From Synergistes jonesii (GTDB lineage Bacteria > Synergistota > Synergistia > Synergistales > Synergistaceae), in contig NZ_JMKI01000021.1 in assembly GCF_000712295.1 (NCBI RefSeq), forward strand, positions 62,001-126,000: a stretch of DNA of 64,000 nucleotides. Direction: 5' to 3'. Below are positions 25,923 to 34,342 of this stretch, one piece after another (position 1 is the first letter of the stretch; the number at the start of each line of letters is the position of its first letter). A model generated the notes under the pieces. That model searched no databases. It was given only the letters and a program-made list of their open reading frames with translations, and was not told where the DNA came from. Made by a program: the position numbers and the translations under genes.

Positions 25923-27347
25923 CTAATCGACCTTGACTTCGCTGTATTCTCCGAGGCCGAAGAGCTTACCCGCCCCCTCGTAATCTTTCAATATCGCCAC
26001 GAAGGTTCCGGAGAGCAGCAGCAGCACTATCAGGTTGACGTATGTCGGCACCGACGATGAGATATCGACTATCAGCCACGCATAGGAGACATTCGTATTC
26101 AATACGTCGATCATATAGGCCATTATCAGGCCGAAGAAGGGCGTCGTTATCCTGAGTATCCACAGCGCGGCCTTTCTTACGGGCATATTGTTCTTGAAGA
26201 CATATTCAAGTATCGAATGGAAGTATGAATACCATCCCGTCACAGTCGTCCAAGAGAAAAGGAAGAGCGATATCGCGATGAAATAGGCCGCGAACTTTTT
26301 CCCCAGTCCGTGCGCGAAGGCGTTGATCGTCAGCGTGGAGCCGGAGACGCCGGAGCTCCATTCGCCGGTCAGCACGATGACCAGCCCCGTGACCGTGCAC
26401 ACAACTATAGTATCGACGAAGACCTCCATTACGCCCCACATCCCCTGCTCTACGGGGTGCCTGTTGTCCGCCGTGGCATGCACCATGGGGCTAGTTCCCC
26501 ATCCGGCCTCATTGCTGAAGAGCCCGCGGGCGATGCCGGTGCGCGCCGCCAGCATGAAAGAGGCCCCCGCGAAACCGCCGACCGCGGCGACCGGGGTAAA
26601 GGCGGACTTTACGATCAAAGCTACCGCGGCAGGGATGTGCACAGCGTTTATAACGATAATATATGCGCCGAAGACGATATATAAAATGGACATGAAGGGC
26701 ATCATGAAGGAGGCAAATCCTATGACCCTCTTCAAGCCGCCCCAGATGACCAAGGCGCACATGAGACAGAAGAAGGCCGAGAGATAAATGACTCTGAAGC
26801 CAGTCATCTCATGCAGCGACTCCCCTACCGTATAGGCTTCGGGGGCGAGGATGAGCTGCATAAAGATTCCCACGGTAAATAAAACGGAGAATATCCCCCA
26901 GAACTTAAACCTGCGGCCAAGTCCCTTTTCGATATAGAACAACGGCCCGCCGGTCTTTTTTCCGTCCGGATCCTGTTTCCTATAGTAGACGGCCAGAGTG
27001 ACCTCCGCCATCTTCGTCATCATGCCCACCAGCGCGGTCATCCACATCCAGAAAAGTACCCCTGGGCCGCCGAGCGCTATCGCGCTCGCCACGCCGCCGA
27101 TATTGCCCGAACCTATGCTGCCGGCTATAGCGACGCAGGCCGCCTGATACGGAGTTACCCGACTTTTGTCGGCGGGCAGCAGTTCGCCTTTTTTATCGGG
27201 AAGAAAACAAAAACGAAACGAGTCAAAGAAATGCCTTAGCTGCCAGAACCTGGTTATTACGCTGAAGTACAGCCCCGTGCCCAGGAGCCCGACGAGTAAA
27301 GTGGGGCCCCATAAAATCCCTACGACAGAATCTAAGAATTGCTCCAT
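25923..27347 (-). CDS. Sodium:alanine/glycine symporter (AGCS family)
   Basis: The 474-residue transporter has about 11 membrane segments and AGCS signatures: the GSIGSGNIGGVASAIALGGPG stretch near residue 90 and the block ending IARGLFSNEAGWGTSPMVH (about 280). It imports alanine, glycine or a similar amino acid with Na+. ATG 27347 is preceded by AGGTGAGGAG at about 11 bases; the in-frame GTG 27365 falls within that SD. It is the first gene of the operon leading to the dehydrogenase, EutH-like permease and Lrp regulator. Confidence 0.93.
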   Translation of the reverse strand: MEQFLDSVVGILWGPTLLVGLLGTGLYFSVITRFWQLRHFFDSFRFCFLPDKKGELLPADKSRVTPYQAACVAIAGSIGSGNIGGVASAIALGGPGVLFWMWMTALVGMMTKMAEVTLAVYYRKQDPDGKKTGGPLFYIEKGLGRRFKFWGIFSVLFTVGIFMQLILAPEAYTVGESLHEMTGFRVIYLSAFFCLMCALVIWGGLKRVIGFASFMMPFMSILYIVFGAYIIVINAVHIPAAVALIVKSAFTPVAAVGGFAGASFMLAARTGIARGLFSNEAGWGTSPMVHATADNRHPVEQGMWGVMEVFVDTIVVCTVTGLVIVLTGEWSSGVSGSTLTINAFAHGLGKKFAAYFIAISLFLFSWTTVTGWYSYFHSILEYVFKNNMPVRKAALWILRITTPFFGLIMAYMIDVLNTNVSYAWLIVDISSSVPTYVNLIVLLLLSGTFVAILKDYEGAGKLFGLGEYSEVKVD

Positions 27348-27392
27348 GATACTATCACTCCTCACCTGATTTATTCAGCGCTGAACGATAGT

Positions 27393-27421
27393 ATTGTATA
27401 TGATAAAAAGTAGAAGCACAA
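27393..27421 (-). promoter_or_regulatory. Promoter of the AGCS operon
   Basis: On the minus strand TTGTGC (27421-27416) and TACAAT (27398-27393) are 17 bases apart, about 45 bases before the start codon, in an A+T-rich stretch. The -10 is 5/6. Confidence 0.5.
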
Positions 27422-27551
27422 TAAATATTATTCTACAAAATCGACTGCAAACAAATAATTATCTGAAAAATCCGCCGTTTCCAAATTATTTTTTGCGGAT
27501 ATACCCTATGCGATATACGTTCTTACACTCATACTGCCTGCCTATGCGTTT

Positions 27552-27581
27552 TTGACATCCGAACCGCTTTTGGCGAATAAT
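27552..27581 (+). promoter_or_regulatory. Plus-strand promoter-like sequence antisense to the C1 peptidase gene
   Basis: TTGACA (27552-27557) and AATAAT (27576-27581) are spaced by 18 bases, a good sigma70 match. There is no plus-strand gene until 30022, so a transcript would run antisense into the 3' end of the peptidase gene. The rest of 27366-27618 is A+T-rich and shows no gene. Confidence 0.35.
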
Positions 27582-27618
27582 GTTATAAACTTAAAGCTGC
27601 GTCAGGCTGTCAAAAAAC

Positions 27619-29796
27619 CTACGGCCTCCGGCCCCGCCGTCCCCTTCCCGCCAGCGCAAGCGGCGCCAGCAGCGCCAGCGCCGACGCGCAGGTAGCTGCG
27701 GCACAGCCACCGCCCTCCGACGACCGACCGGGCGGCACGGAATCCCGAACGTCCGCGACCGTTATATATGCCTCCGAAAAATATTCGTTAAGATCGCCGA
27801 CGGAGAAAGAGAGCTTCCCCGTCAGATATTCCGCGGGCAGGGCGGAGAATCCGCCGCTATTGTTTCCGCGGAGGATCACGTAGGGGACGCCCAAGAATTC
27901 CAGCTCCGTGGAGAGCGGTACGGCGAACGAGGCCGGGCCGCCCGTATGTTCGACCGTCATCGCAAAGACTCCTTTGAGATCGACGTTCTTGTCGGCGGCG
28001 ACGCCGATTACGCGCTCTTCGCGCAGAGCCTTCATCACTTCTCGTTCCCGCTCTTCGCGCCTTGCCGCTGAAAGGGCGGCAGCAGAGGCCGCAGCTCCTG
28101 CTTCGGCGTCGACCGTCACCTCGCCGGGAAGTTCTATGGCCGCGCCCCTCGCCGTATGCTGCCGCTCGCCGAAGGCTTTGAGACAGACGCTCACAGTTCC
28201 CTTCCCGTCGGCGTCGGCTATGTCATAGAAACTCACACCGTCTTTTGAGAACCAACCCTCGCCGCGCGCCGCCGCGGCCATTTCGGAATATCCGGAAACG
28301 CGGCACTCTACGGGGACGGTATATTTGTAGCCGTCGGCTTCTACCGCCGCCTTCACGACGACGGAAAACTTCGTCCCCGCGGCGACGTCAACCGGAGCTG
28401 CGAGCGTTACGCTGTTATAGCCCGGGACGAGGCCGTCGGCATCCGTCGCCGAGGCAAGGCTGCCGCCGATCGGCGAACCCCCGCAGTCTTTATAAACGCT
28501 TATCTCATATCTGTTGCCCGGCGAAGGGACATAAAAGGCGACCGACGATATCCTGTCGTCTCCCGCCGCCGCAAAGATATTCGCAAAATAAGAGATATTC
28601 CCCTCTTCATTCTCTTCGTGCGGCGAGAACCAGCGGACGCAGCCGAGCGGGTCATACTGGTATACCCGCTCGCCCGAAAGGGCGGCGGAGCTATCGTACG
28701 CGACGCCGTCGTAGAGCGTCCCCTCTTCGTAGGAGACGTAGTAATAGCCTGCGTCTCCCCAGCCGCTTCCCCAGCTGTTGCGGACTATCCAGGCGCCGTT
28801 TTCTCGCGGACGGTTGTCTTTCGCAAATCTCTCCTTCGGGTAATCGTCGTCCCAGCCGACCAAAGCGACGGCGTGGTTGGGTACAAAATCGGCTGCGGCC
28901 CCGCCTATTTCGTCCGCACCATCATATCCCAGCCCCGTGTAATACGATAGGCCGTCTTCAGAAAATACGCTGCGGCCGGCATCTTCGCGCGACTGGTCGT
29001 TGTCGCTGAACTGGTAGACGCCTACGGAGACGGCCCCGTACTCCAGCATCGCCCTTTTGATCATCTCGCGCCGCGCCGCCGAGAGCGGGACCTCCCGTGA
29101 ACCGCCGCTGCCCAGGTAGAACGCGTTGTTGAGCTTATATTTCCTCGGCTTCGGCGCCGGCGTATATACTTCGCCGTGCGAGGCCGGCGTCGGAGCGTCG
29201 AGCTCCGGCAGCGAACCTGTGCCGCGTCCCAGCAGCGCCACGGCGCGCCAGTCGTCGCCGCCCACGAGGTAATAGGGCTTGGCGCTCGGGTTGGAGAAGG
29301 GGACAAAGCCGTCGCCGGCATTGTAGGCGTAATAGGTGATATACCATTCCGAAAGCCTGATATCGGAGGAGGAAGCGAGCCCCAGCCCTATCAGGCGGGA
29401 TTCCGTGGCGGCCATAGCGCTGTAGGTCCAGCAATTGTTGAAGTCGGCCTGATCCCTCACTGCCGGCATGGAGGGACGCAGATCACAGCGGGCCGGCAGC
29501 GCTGCGCGGGCCGGGAGCGGCCCTTCTCGACCGGCGCGCCGGAGCGTGCCGTAGACGGCGCCGTCAAGATGCGACCAATTCAGCGGCGAAGGTACGTAGC
29601 CGAAATTCCGGCCCGCGGCTTTATATGCGGCCTCTCCACCCATCCTGTTTCCATGGCGGGGAGCTTCGGCATCCCTCATATATTCGTCGAAAGCAGCGCT
29701 CACAGGAACGAAGGCCGCCCGTGCCGGCCCCGCCGAGAAAAGCGCCGCACATGCGAGCGAAAACACCAGCCATTTTTTTATATTTATTTTCTTCAT
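27619..29796 (-). CDS. Exported C1-family (papain-like) peptidase with Synergist-CTERM tail
   Basis: The 725-residue precursor has a signal peptide (about 1-27, ending ARA). The papain-like catalytic set is in order: QADFNNCWTYSA with Cys122, NHAVALVGWDDD with His308, and RNSWGSGWGD with Asn340. A lectin-like beta domain follows (about 370-540), then a region of unknown fold. The last about 30 residues, beginning EGGGCAAATC and ending in an Arg-rich GRRGRRP, fit the Synergist-CTERM sorting signal, so the enzyme is probably anchored or processed at the envelope. GGAAAGGAG lies 8 bases before the ATG. A short GGCC/GGCC hairpin and TTTTTT at the stop may terminate it. Confidence 0.9.
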   Translation of the reverse strand: MKKINIKKWLVFSLACAALFSAGPARAAFVPVSAAFDEYMRDAEAPRHGNRMGGEAAYKAAGRNFGYVPSPLNWSHLDGAVYGTLRRAGREGPLPARAALPARCDLRPSMPAVRDQADFNNCWTYSAMAATESRLIGLGLASSSDIRLSEWYITYYAYNAGDGFVPFSNPSAKPYYLVGGDDWRAVALLGRGTGSLPELDAPTPASHGEVYTPAPKPRKYKLNNAFYLGSGGSREVPLSAARREMIKRAMLEYGAVSVGVYQFSDNDQSREDAGRSVFSEDGLSYYTGLGYDGADEIGGAAADFVPNHAVALVGWDDDYPKERFAKDNRPRENGAWIVRNSWGSGWGDAGYYYVSYEEGTLYDGVAYDSSAALSGERVYQYDPLGCVRWFSPHEENEEGNISYFANIFAAAGDDRISSVAFYVPSPGNRYEISVYKDCGGSPIGGSLASATDADGLVPGYNSVTLAAPVDVAAGTKFSVVVKAAVEADGYKYTVPVECRVSGYSEMAAAARGEGWFSKDGVSFYDIADADGKGTVSVCLKAFGERQHTARGAAIELPGEVTVDAEAGAAASAAALSAARREEREREVMKALREERVIGVAADKNVDLKGVFAMTVEHTGGPASFAVPLSTELEFLGVPYVILRGNNSGGFSALPAEYLTGKLSFSVGDLNEYFSEAYITVADVRDSVPPGRSSEGGGCAAATCASALALLAPLALAGRGRRGRRP

Positions 29797-29889
29797 CGAT
29801 ACTCTCCTTTCCCGTCAAGGACGTCGGCGGATACTGATACGGCGCGCCCGTCGGACGAACGGCGGGGCGGCTTCCGCAAAAACGTTTTT

Positions 29890-29921
29890 ATTTTATCATC
29901 TCGCGCCCGCGCTGTCGTCAA
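29890..29921 (-). promoter_or_regulatory. Candidate promoter of the C1 peptidase gene
   Basis: On the minus strand TTGACG (29921-29916) precedes an extended -10 TGATAAAAT (ending at 29890). The 20-base spacing is long, but both boxes are good. The leader would be about 85 bases. Confidence 0.4.
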
Positions 29922-29966
29922 GGCATCTGCGGCAACACCCCAACGACACAGGGCCGTCGCGCCCTC

Positions 29967-29995
29967 TTGACAGAATCAGCGGCATCGTTTATATA
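29967..29995 (+). promoter_or_regulatory. Promoter of the TetR gene
   Basis: TTGACA (29967-29972), 17 bases, TATATA (29990-29995): a near-consensus sigma70 promoter ending 26 bases before the TetR GTG start. Confidence 0.8.
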
Positions 29996-30008
29996 TAACA
30001 CTGTTATA
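29994..30008. promoter_or_regulatory. TetR operator palindrome TATAACA-C-TGTTATA
   Basis: A perfect 15-base palindrome with 7-base arms overlaps the end of the -10 and the transcription start of the TetR gene. This is the classic place and size for autorepression by a TetR-family protein. Confidence 0.7.
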
Positions 30009-30021
30009 CAGGAGCGCGCGG

Positions 30022-30639
30022 GTGGATAATTGCGACATAGGAACACAGCGGAATATTATTGAGGCCGGCAGGCGAGAATTTCTGGAGAAGGGATTCCGCG
30101 GCGCGTCGCTGCGCCGCATCGTCAAAGAGGCGGGCGTGACCACGGGCGCCTTTTACGGCTATTATAAAAGCAAAGAGGAACTCTTCGACGCTTTGGCCGG
30201 CGGAGCCGCAAGAGCCTTTCTGGACAAATTCACCGAAGCCCAGAGGACTTTCGCCGCCCTGCCGCCGGCCGAGCAGCCCGACGGCATGGGGCGGATCAGC
30301 GCAGAGTGCATGACGTGGATGGTCGACTACATCTACGCGCACTTTGACGAATTCAAGCTGCTCTTGTGCTGCGCCGAGGGGACAAAGCATGAGCGCTTTC
30401 TGCACACGCTGGTGGAGATGGAGGTGGAGGCGACGCACCGCTTCATCGAAGTGCTGAAAGGGCTGGGGCGCGGTGCGTCCTACATCGACCGACAGCTGGA
30501 GCACATCCTGGTCAGCGGCCTCTTTTCCGCGTTCTTCGAGCCTGTGCTGCACGACATGCCGCGGGAAAAGGCCCTCCTGTACACGGAGGAGCTGCGGGAA
30601 TTTTACAGTGCGGGGTGGCGGAAAATATTGGGGCTTTGA
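30022..30639 (+). CDS. TetR/AcrR family transcriptional regulator
   Basis: The 205-residue protein has an N-terminal TetR helix-turn-helix (IIEAGRREFLEKGFRGASLR, then VTTGAFYGYYKSKEELF) and a ligand-binding C-terminal domain of usual size. The start is GTG 30022 with GGAG (30011-30014) 7 bases upstream. It is followed on the same strand, after 90 bases, by two ABC half-transporters, which it most likely represses together with itself. The ligand is unknown. Confidence 0.92.
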   Translation: MDNCDIGTQRNIIEAGRREFLEKGFRGASLRRIVKEAGVTTGAFYGYYKSKEELFDALAGGAARAFLDKFTEAQRTFAALPPAEQPDGMGRISAECMTWMVDYIYAHFDEFKLLLCCAEGTKHERFLHTLVEMEVEATHRFIEVLKGLGRGASYIDRQLEHILVSGLFSAFFEPVLHDMPREKALLYTEELREFYSAGWRKILGL

Positions 30640-30662
30640 GGCCCTATATTTTTTCGTCTCAG

Positions 30663-30680
30663 AGTTAGCTTAAGCTAACT
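30663..30680. promoter_or_regulatory. 18-base perfect palindrome upstream of the ABC pair
   Basis: AGTTAGCTTAAGCTAACT is self-complementary over all 18 bases and lies 50 bases before the first ABC start, just after the TetR stop. It differs from the TetR operator at 29994. The GTTAG/CTAAC half-sites loosely recall DtxR-family iron boxes, but the centre is different. A regulatory protein site is more likely than a terminator (no loop, no T-tract). Confidence 0.55.
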
Positions 30681-30729
30681 ATACATGTGCGGCTGTCAAT
30701 TAAAACGGCCTTTAAGGAGGACGATCAAG

Positions 30730-32499
30730 GTGAAAGAAAAGTCCAATCTTGCGATATTGATGGAGTATGCCGGCGGTTACCGGTATTTTACCTATGCCTC
30801 GTGGGGCCTCTCGGCGCTCTCCGCGCTCTTGGCATTGGCCCCCTTTTGCTATATCTGGATTATCATCAGGGAGGCGCTGTCGGCTGCGCCGGATTTCTCC
30901 GCAGCGCGCGGGCTCGTGTATAACGGCTGGATGGCGCTGTTTTTTGCCGTTATTTCCCTGTTGGTATATATCGCCGGGCTGATGTGCTCACACGTGGCGG
31001 CGTTCCGCGTCGCCGCCAATATCCGCCGTGAGCTGATGCGCCATATTGTGAAGCTGCCGCTGGGCTTCACTGGGAATTTCGGCAGCGGCAGGCTGCGCAA
31101 AATCGTCAACGAGTCCAGCGTCGCCACCGAGAGCTACCTGGCCCATCAGCTTCCCGACCGGGCGGGCGCAATCGCGACGCCGGTCGGACTGCTCGTCCTG
31201 CTTCTAATTTTTGACTGGCGGCTCGGAGCGCTGAGCCTCGTTCCTGTGCTGATGGGCTTCTCCATCATGGCGAGGATGACCGGCGGGCAGATGCGGGCAA
31301 AGATGCAAGAATACCAGAACGCGCTGGAGGAGATGTCGAACGAGGCGGTAGAATACGTACGCGGCATTCCCGTCGTGAAGACTTTCGGTCAAACGGTATT
31401 CTCCTTTAGGAAGTTCAAAGATTCCATAGACCGATACTGCAAGTGGGTGACCGCCTACACAGAAGAGTGCCGCCGTCCCATGCTTTGTTACACCGCGGCG
31501 GTCAACAGCGTCTTTGCCTTTCTCGTCGCCGCAGGGCTTTTCTTTACGCGGGAGGGCGTGACGGAGGAATTTCTCCTAAATTTGCTCTTTTATATCATCG
31601 CTACGCCGGTCATCTCGGTAACGCTGACGAAGATCATGTTCCAGAGCAGGGACGCCATGATCGTGGACGACGCCTTAAAACGCATCGGCAATGTGAAGGC
31701 GGCGCGCCCCCTTCCAGAAAGCGCCGCGCCGGCGCATCCGCACGGCGCTTCCGTAGATGTCGAAGACGCCAGCTACAGCTACGACGGCCAAAGGAACGCG
31801 GTGACGGATATCTCTCTGCGCGTAAGGGCCGGGGAGATAGCCGCCCTCGTCGGCCCCTCCGGCGGCGGAAAGACGACGCTGGCCAGCCTGATCCCCCGCT
31901 TTTTTGATCCGCAGCACGGCCGGGTGCTGGCCGGAGACGCAGACGTGCGTGAGATAGACAAGGATGAGCTGATGGAAACGGTATCTTTCGTCTTTCAGGA
32001 CAGCCGGCTCATCAAAGCGACGGTTTTGGAAAATGTGCGCATGGGAAATCCCGGCGCCTCCCGCGACGAGGTGATGGGCGCGCTGGCGGCTGCACAATGT
32101 GCGGAGATCATCGAAAAACTTCCCTGCGGGATCGACAGCGTCGTCGGCGCGGACGGCGTATATCTTTCCGGAGGCGAACAGCAGAGGATAGCCATTGCCA
32201 GAGTGATGCTGAAAAATTCCCCCATCGTCGTCCTTGACGAAGCCACCTCCTTCGCCGACCCGGACAACGAAACGCGGGTGCAGGAGGCCTTCTCGGCGCT
32301 CTCAAAGGAAAAGAGCGTGATTCTAATCGCGCACCGGCTCTCTACAGTCGTTAACGCCGACCGGATATTCGTCATAAAGGAGGGCGGAATCTGCGAGAGC
32401 GGAAGTTTTTCGGAGCTGAAAAAACGAGGCGGGCTCTTCTGCAAGATGTGGGACGATTATCTTACTTCCGTAAAGTGGAAATTGGCTAAGGAAGCTTGA
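30730..32499 (+). CDS. ABC half-transporter (permease-ATPase), YbtPQ/IrtAB-like, first
   Basis: The 589-residue protein has six membrane segments (about 20-330) fused to an ATPase domain: Walker A GPSGGGKTT, signature LSGGEQQRIAIARVML, Walker B IVVLDEATSFADP, H-loop IAHRLSTV. The GTG at 30730 is chosen since AAGGAGG (30714-30720) lies 9 bases upstream; the open frame from 30685 is spurious. It pairs with the next gene as a heterodimer. Sequence style resembles the siderophore importers YbtPQ and IrtAB as much as drug exporters, so the transport direction is open. The Walker B Glu is present. Confidence 0.88.
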   Translation: MKEKSNLAILMEYAGGYRYFTYASWGLSALSALLALAPFCYIWIIIREALSAAPDFSAARGLVYNGWMALFFAVISLLVYIAGLMCSHVAAFRVAANIRRELMRHIVKLPLGFTGNFGSGRLRKIVNESSVATESYLAHQLPDRAGAIATPVGLLVLLLIFDWRLGALSLVPVLMGFSIMARMTGGQMRAKMQEYQNALEEMSNEAVEYVRGIPVVKTFGQTVFSFRKFKDSIDRYCKWVTAYTEECRRPMLCYTAAVNSVFAFLVAAGLFFTREGVTEEFLLNLLFYIIATPVISVTLTKIMFQSRDAMIVDDALKRIGNVKAARPLPESAAPAHPHGASVDVEDASYSYDGQRNAVTDISLRVRAGEIAALVGPSGGGKTTLASLIPRFFDPQHGRVLAGDADVREIDKDELMETVSFVFQDSRLIKATVLENVRMGNPGASRDEVMGALAAAQCAEIIEKLPCGIDSVVGADGVYLSGGEQQRIAIARVMLKNSPIVVLDEATSFADPDNETRVQEAFSALSKEKSVILIAHRLSTVVNADRIFVIKEGGICESGSFSELKKRGGLFCKMWDDYLTSVKWKLAKEA

Positions 32500-34247
32500 G
32501 CGTCGTGATGATGATGAAAATCCAGAAAACTTTCGCGCTCTCGGAGCAGGGGGCTAATGATCTGATAAAGGGCTGCGCCGCCTGCGCCCTTCATAACGTA
32601 GCGCTGATATTCCCCGTATGGCTGCTCTATGCTCTGGTGAAAGACCTTATGGGCGGAGGGGGCGAAGCCGGCAGAGCGGCCTTCTATTCCGCCGCATGCC
32701 TGGCCTGCGTCGCGTTCATCCTGGCCACGTACCGCTTCCAGTATAACGCCACCTTTCTCGCCACCTACGTGGAAAGCGGCGTACGCCGCATAGCCGTCGC
32801 CGAAAGGCTACGTAAGATACCCCTCGCCTTTTTTGGCAAGAGGGACCTCGCTGACCTTACCAGCGTCATCATGGCCGACTGCACCTCTCTGGAGGAAGCC
32901 TTCTCCCACTTCATCCCCGAGCTCTTAGGCGCGATAGCCTCCACTCTGCTGGTCGGCGCAGGCCTCTTGACCGTCGACTGGCGTATGGCGCTGGCGGCGC
33001 TGTGGGTGGCGCCGGCGGCCTTCGCCGTAGTAGGCTTTTCCGCAAAGGTGCAGAAGAGGCTGAACGAACGTCAGATGTCTGCGAAGATGGCCTGCGCCGA
33101 CGGCATTCAGGAGTGCATCGAAGCGGCGCGCGACCTTAAGGCCAATAACTCGGAGGTTGCCTACCTCGAAGGGCTCGATAAAAAAATCAAGGAGGTCGAG
33201 AGCCGCGCCGTAATCTCGGAATTCGGCACGGCGGCCTTTGTCGTCTCCGCTTCGCTGATACTCAAACTGGGCATCGCCACCACCGCCCTTGTGGGGGCGC
33301 TCCTGCTCGTGGACGGACGGCTCGACCTCTTGACCTTCTTCATGTTCCTGCTGGTCGCCTCAAGGATATACGACCCGCTGCAGGGCGCCCTGCAAAATCT
33401 CGCCGTCATCGTCGCCGTGCGCACCAACATCGCGAGGATGAACGAGATACTTTACCATCCCGTGCAGAGCGGCGAAAGCGGGCTTACAAACAAAGGCTGC
33501 GACATCGTCTTCGACCGCGTCGGTTTCGCCTATGACGGAGGAAGGACGGTGCTCGAAGATATTTCTTTCACGGCGAGGCAGGGGGAGGTAACGGCCCTCG
33601 TAGGCCCCTCGGGCGGCGGCAAGACAACGGTGTCGCGCCTCGCGGCGCGCTTCTGGGACGTCGACAGAGGAAAGATATCCGTCGGCGGCATGGATATTTC
33701 GCAGGCGGATCCGGAGGAGCTGCTGTCGCTCTACGCGATCGTCTTTCAGGAGGTGACCCTCTTCGACAACACCGTCATGGAAAACATCCGCGTCGGCAGA
33801 AAAGACGCGTCGGACGAGGAGGTGCTCGCGGCCGGCAGGCTCGCCAACTGCGAGCGGTTCGTCGAGCGGCTTCCGCAGGGCTGGCAGAGCCGGATCGGCG
33901 AAAACGGCTGCGCGCTCTCCGGCGGCGAACGTCAGCGGATTTCCATCGCGCGGGCCTTTTTGAAGGACGCGCCTATCATACTGCTGGACGAGGCGACGGC
34001 CTCCCTCGACGTAGAGAACGAAACGCAGATCCAAGGCGCGCTTTCGCGGCTGATCAAGGACAAGACAGTGTTGGTGATCGCCCATCGCATGCGGACCGTG
34101 GCGGGGGCCGACAAGATCGTCGTCTTGGCGGAGGGGCGCGTAGCCGAGCAGGGCAGCCCCGCGGAGCTGATAAAGGCCCGCGGCCTCTATTGGCGGATGA
34201 CGTCGCTTCAGAGTAGAGGGGGGAGATGGTCTCTGCGGAGCGCGTAA
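32496..34247 (+). CDS. ABC half-transporter (permease-ATPase), YbtPQ/IrtAB-like, second
   Basis: The 583-residue partner has six membrane segments, then Walker A GPSGGGKTT, signature LSGGERQRISIARAFL, Walker B IILLDEATASLDV and H-loop IAHRMRTVAG. The segment around VFQEVTLFDNTVMENIRVG is strikingly like YbtP. The TTG at 32496 overlaps the previous stop (TTGA); GTG 32505 and ATGs from 32508 are alternatives, and none has a good SD, so coupling is likely. The end of the operon shows palindrome-rich sequence. Confidence 0.88.
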   Translation: MSVVMMMKIQKTFALSEQGANDLIKGCAACALHNVALIFPVWLLYALVKDLMGGGGEAGRAAFYSAACLACVAFILATYRFQYNATFLATYVESGVRRIAVAERLRKIPLAFFGKRDLADLTSVIMADCTSLEEAFSHFIPELLGAIASTLLVGAGLLTVDWRMALAALWVAPAAFAVVGFSAKVQKRLNERQMSAKMACADGIQECIEAARDLKANNSEVAYLEGLDKKIKEVESRAVISEFGTAAFVVSASLILKLGIATTALVGALLLVDGRLDLLTFFMFLLVASRIYDPLQGALQNLAVIVAVRTNIARMNEILYHPVQSGESGLTNKGCDIVFDRVGFAYDGGRTVLEDISFTARQGEVTALVGPSGGGKTTVSRLAARFWDVDRGKISVGGMDISQADPEELLSLYAIVFQEVTLFDNTVMENIRVGRKDASDEEVLAAGRLANCERFVERLPQGWQSRIGENGCALSGGERQRISIARAFLKDAPIILLDEATASLDVENETQIQGALSRLIKDKTVLVIAHRMRTVAGADKIVVLAEGRVAEQGSPAELIKARGLYWRMTSLQSRGGRWSLRSA

Positions 34248-34252
34248 ACGGA

Positions 34253-34268
34253 GCGGAGCCGGCTCCGC
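34253..34268. other. Palindrome after the ABC pair
   Basis: GCGGAGCCGGCTCCGC is a perfect 16-base palindrome just after the second ABC stop, in the 95-base convergent gap with the OPT gene. There is no T-tract; it could help 3'-end formation. Confidence 0.35.
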
Positions 34269-34342
34269 AGCTAAGCGCGCCCTCCGAGCATGGAGAAGGC
34301 GCACGAGTGGCGCCGAAGGCAAAAAAGTCGGCCCGCGCGCCC

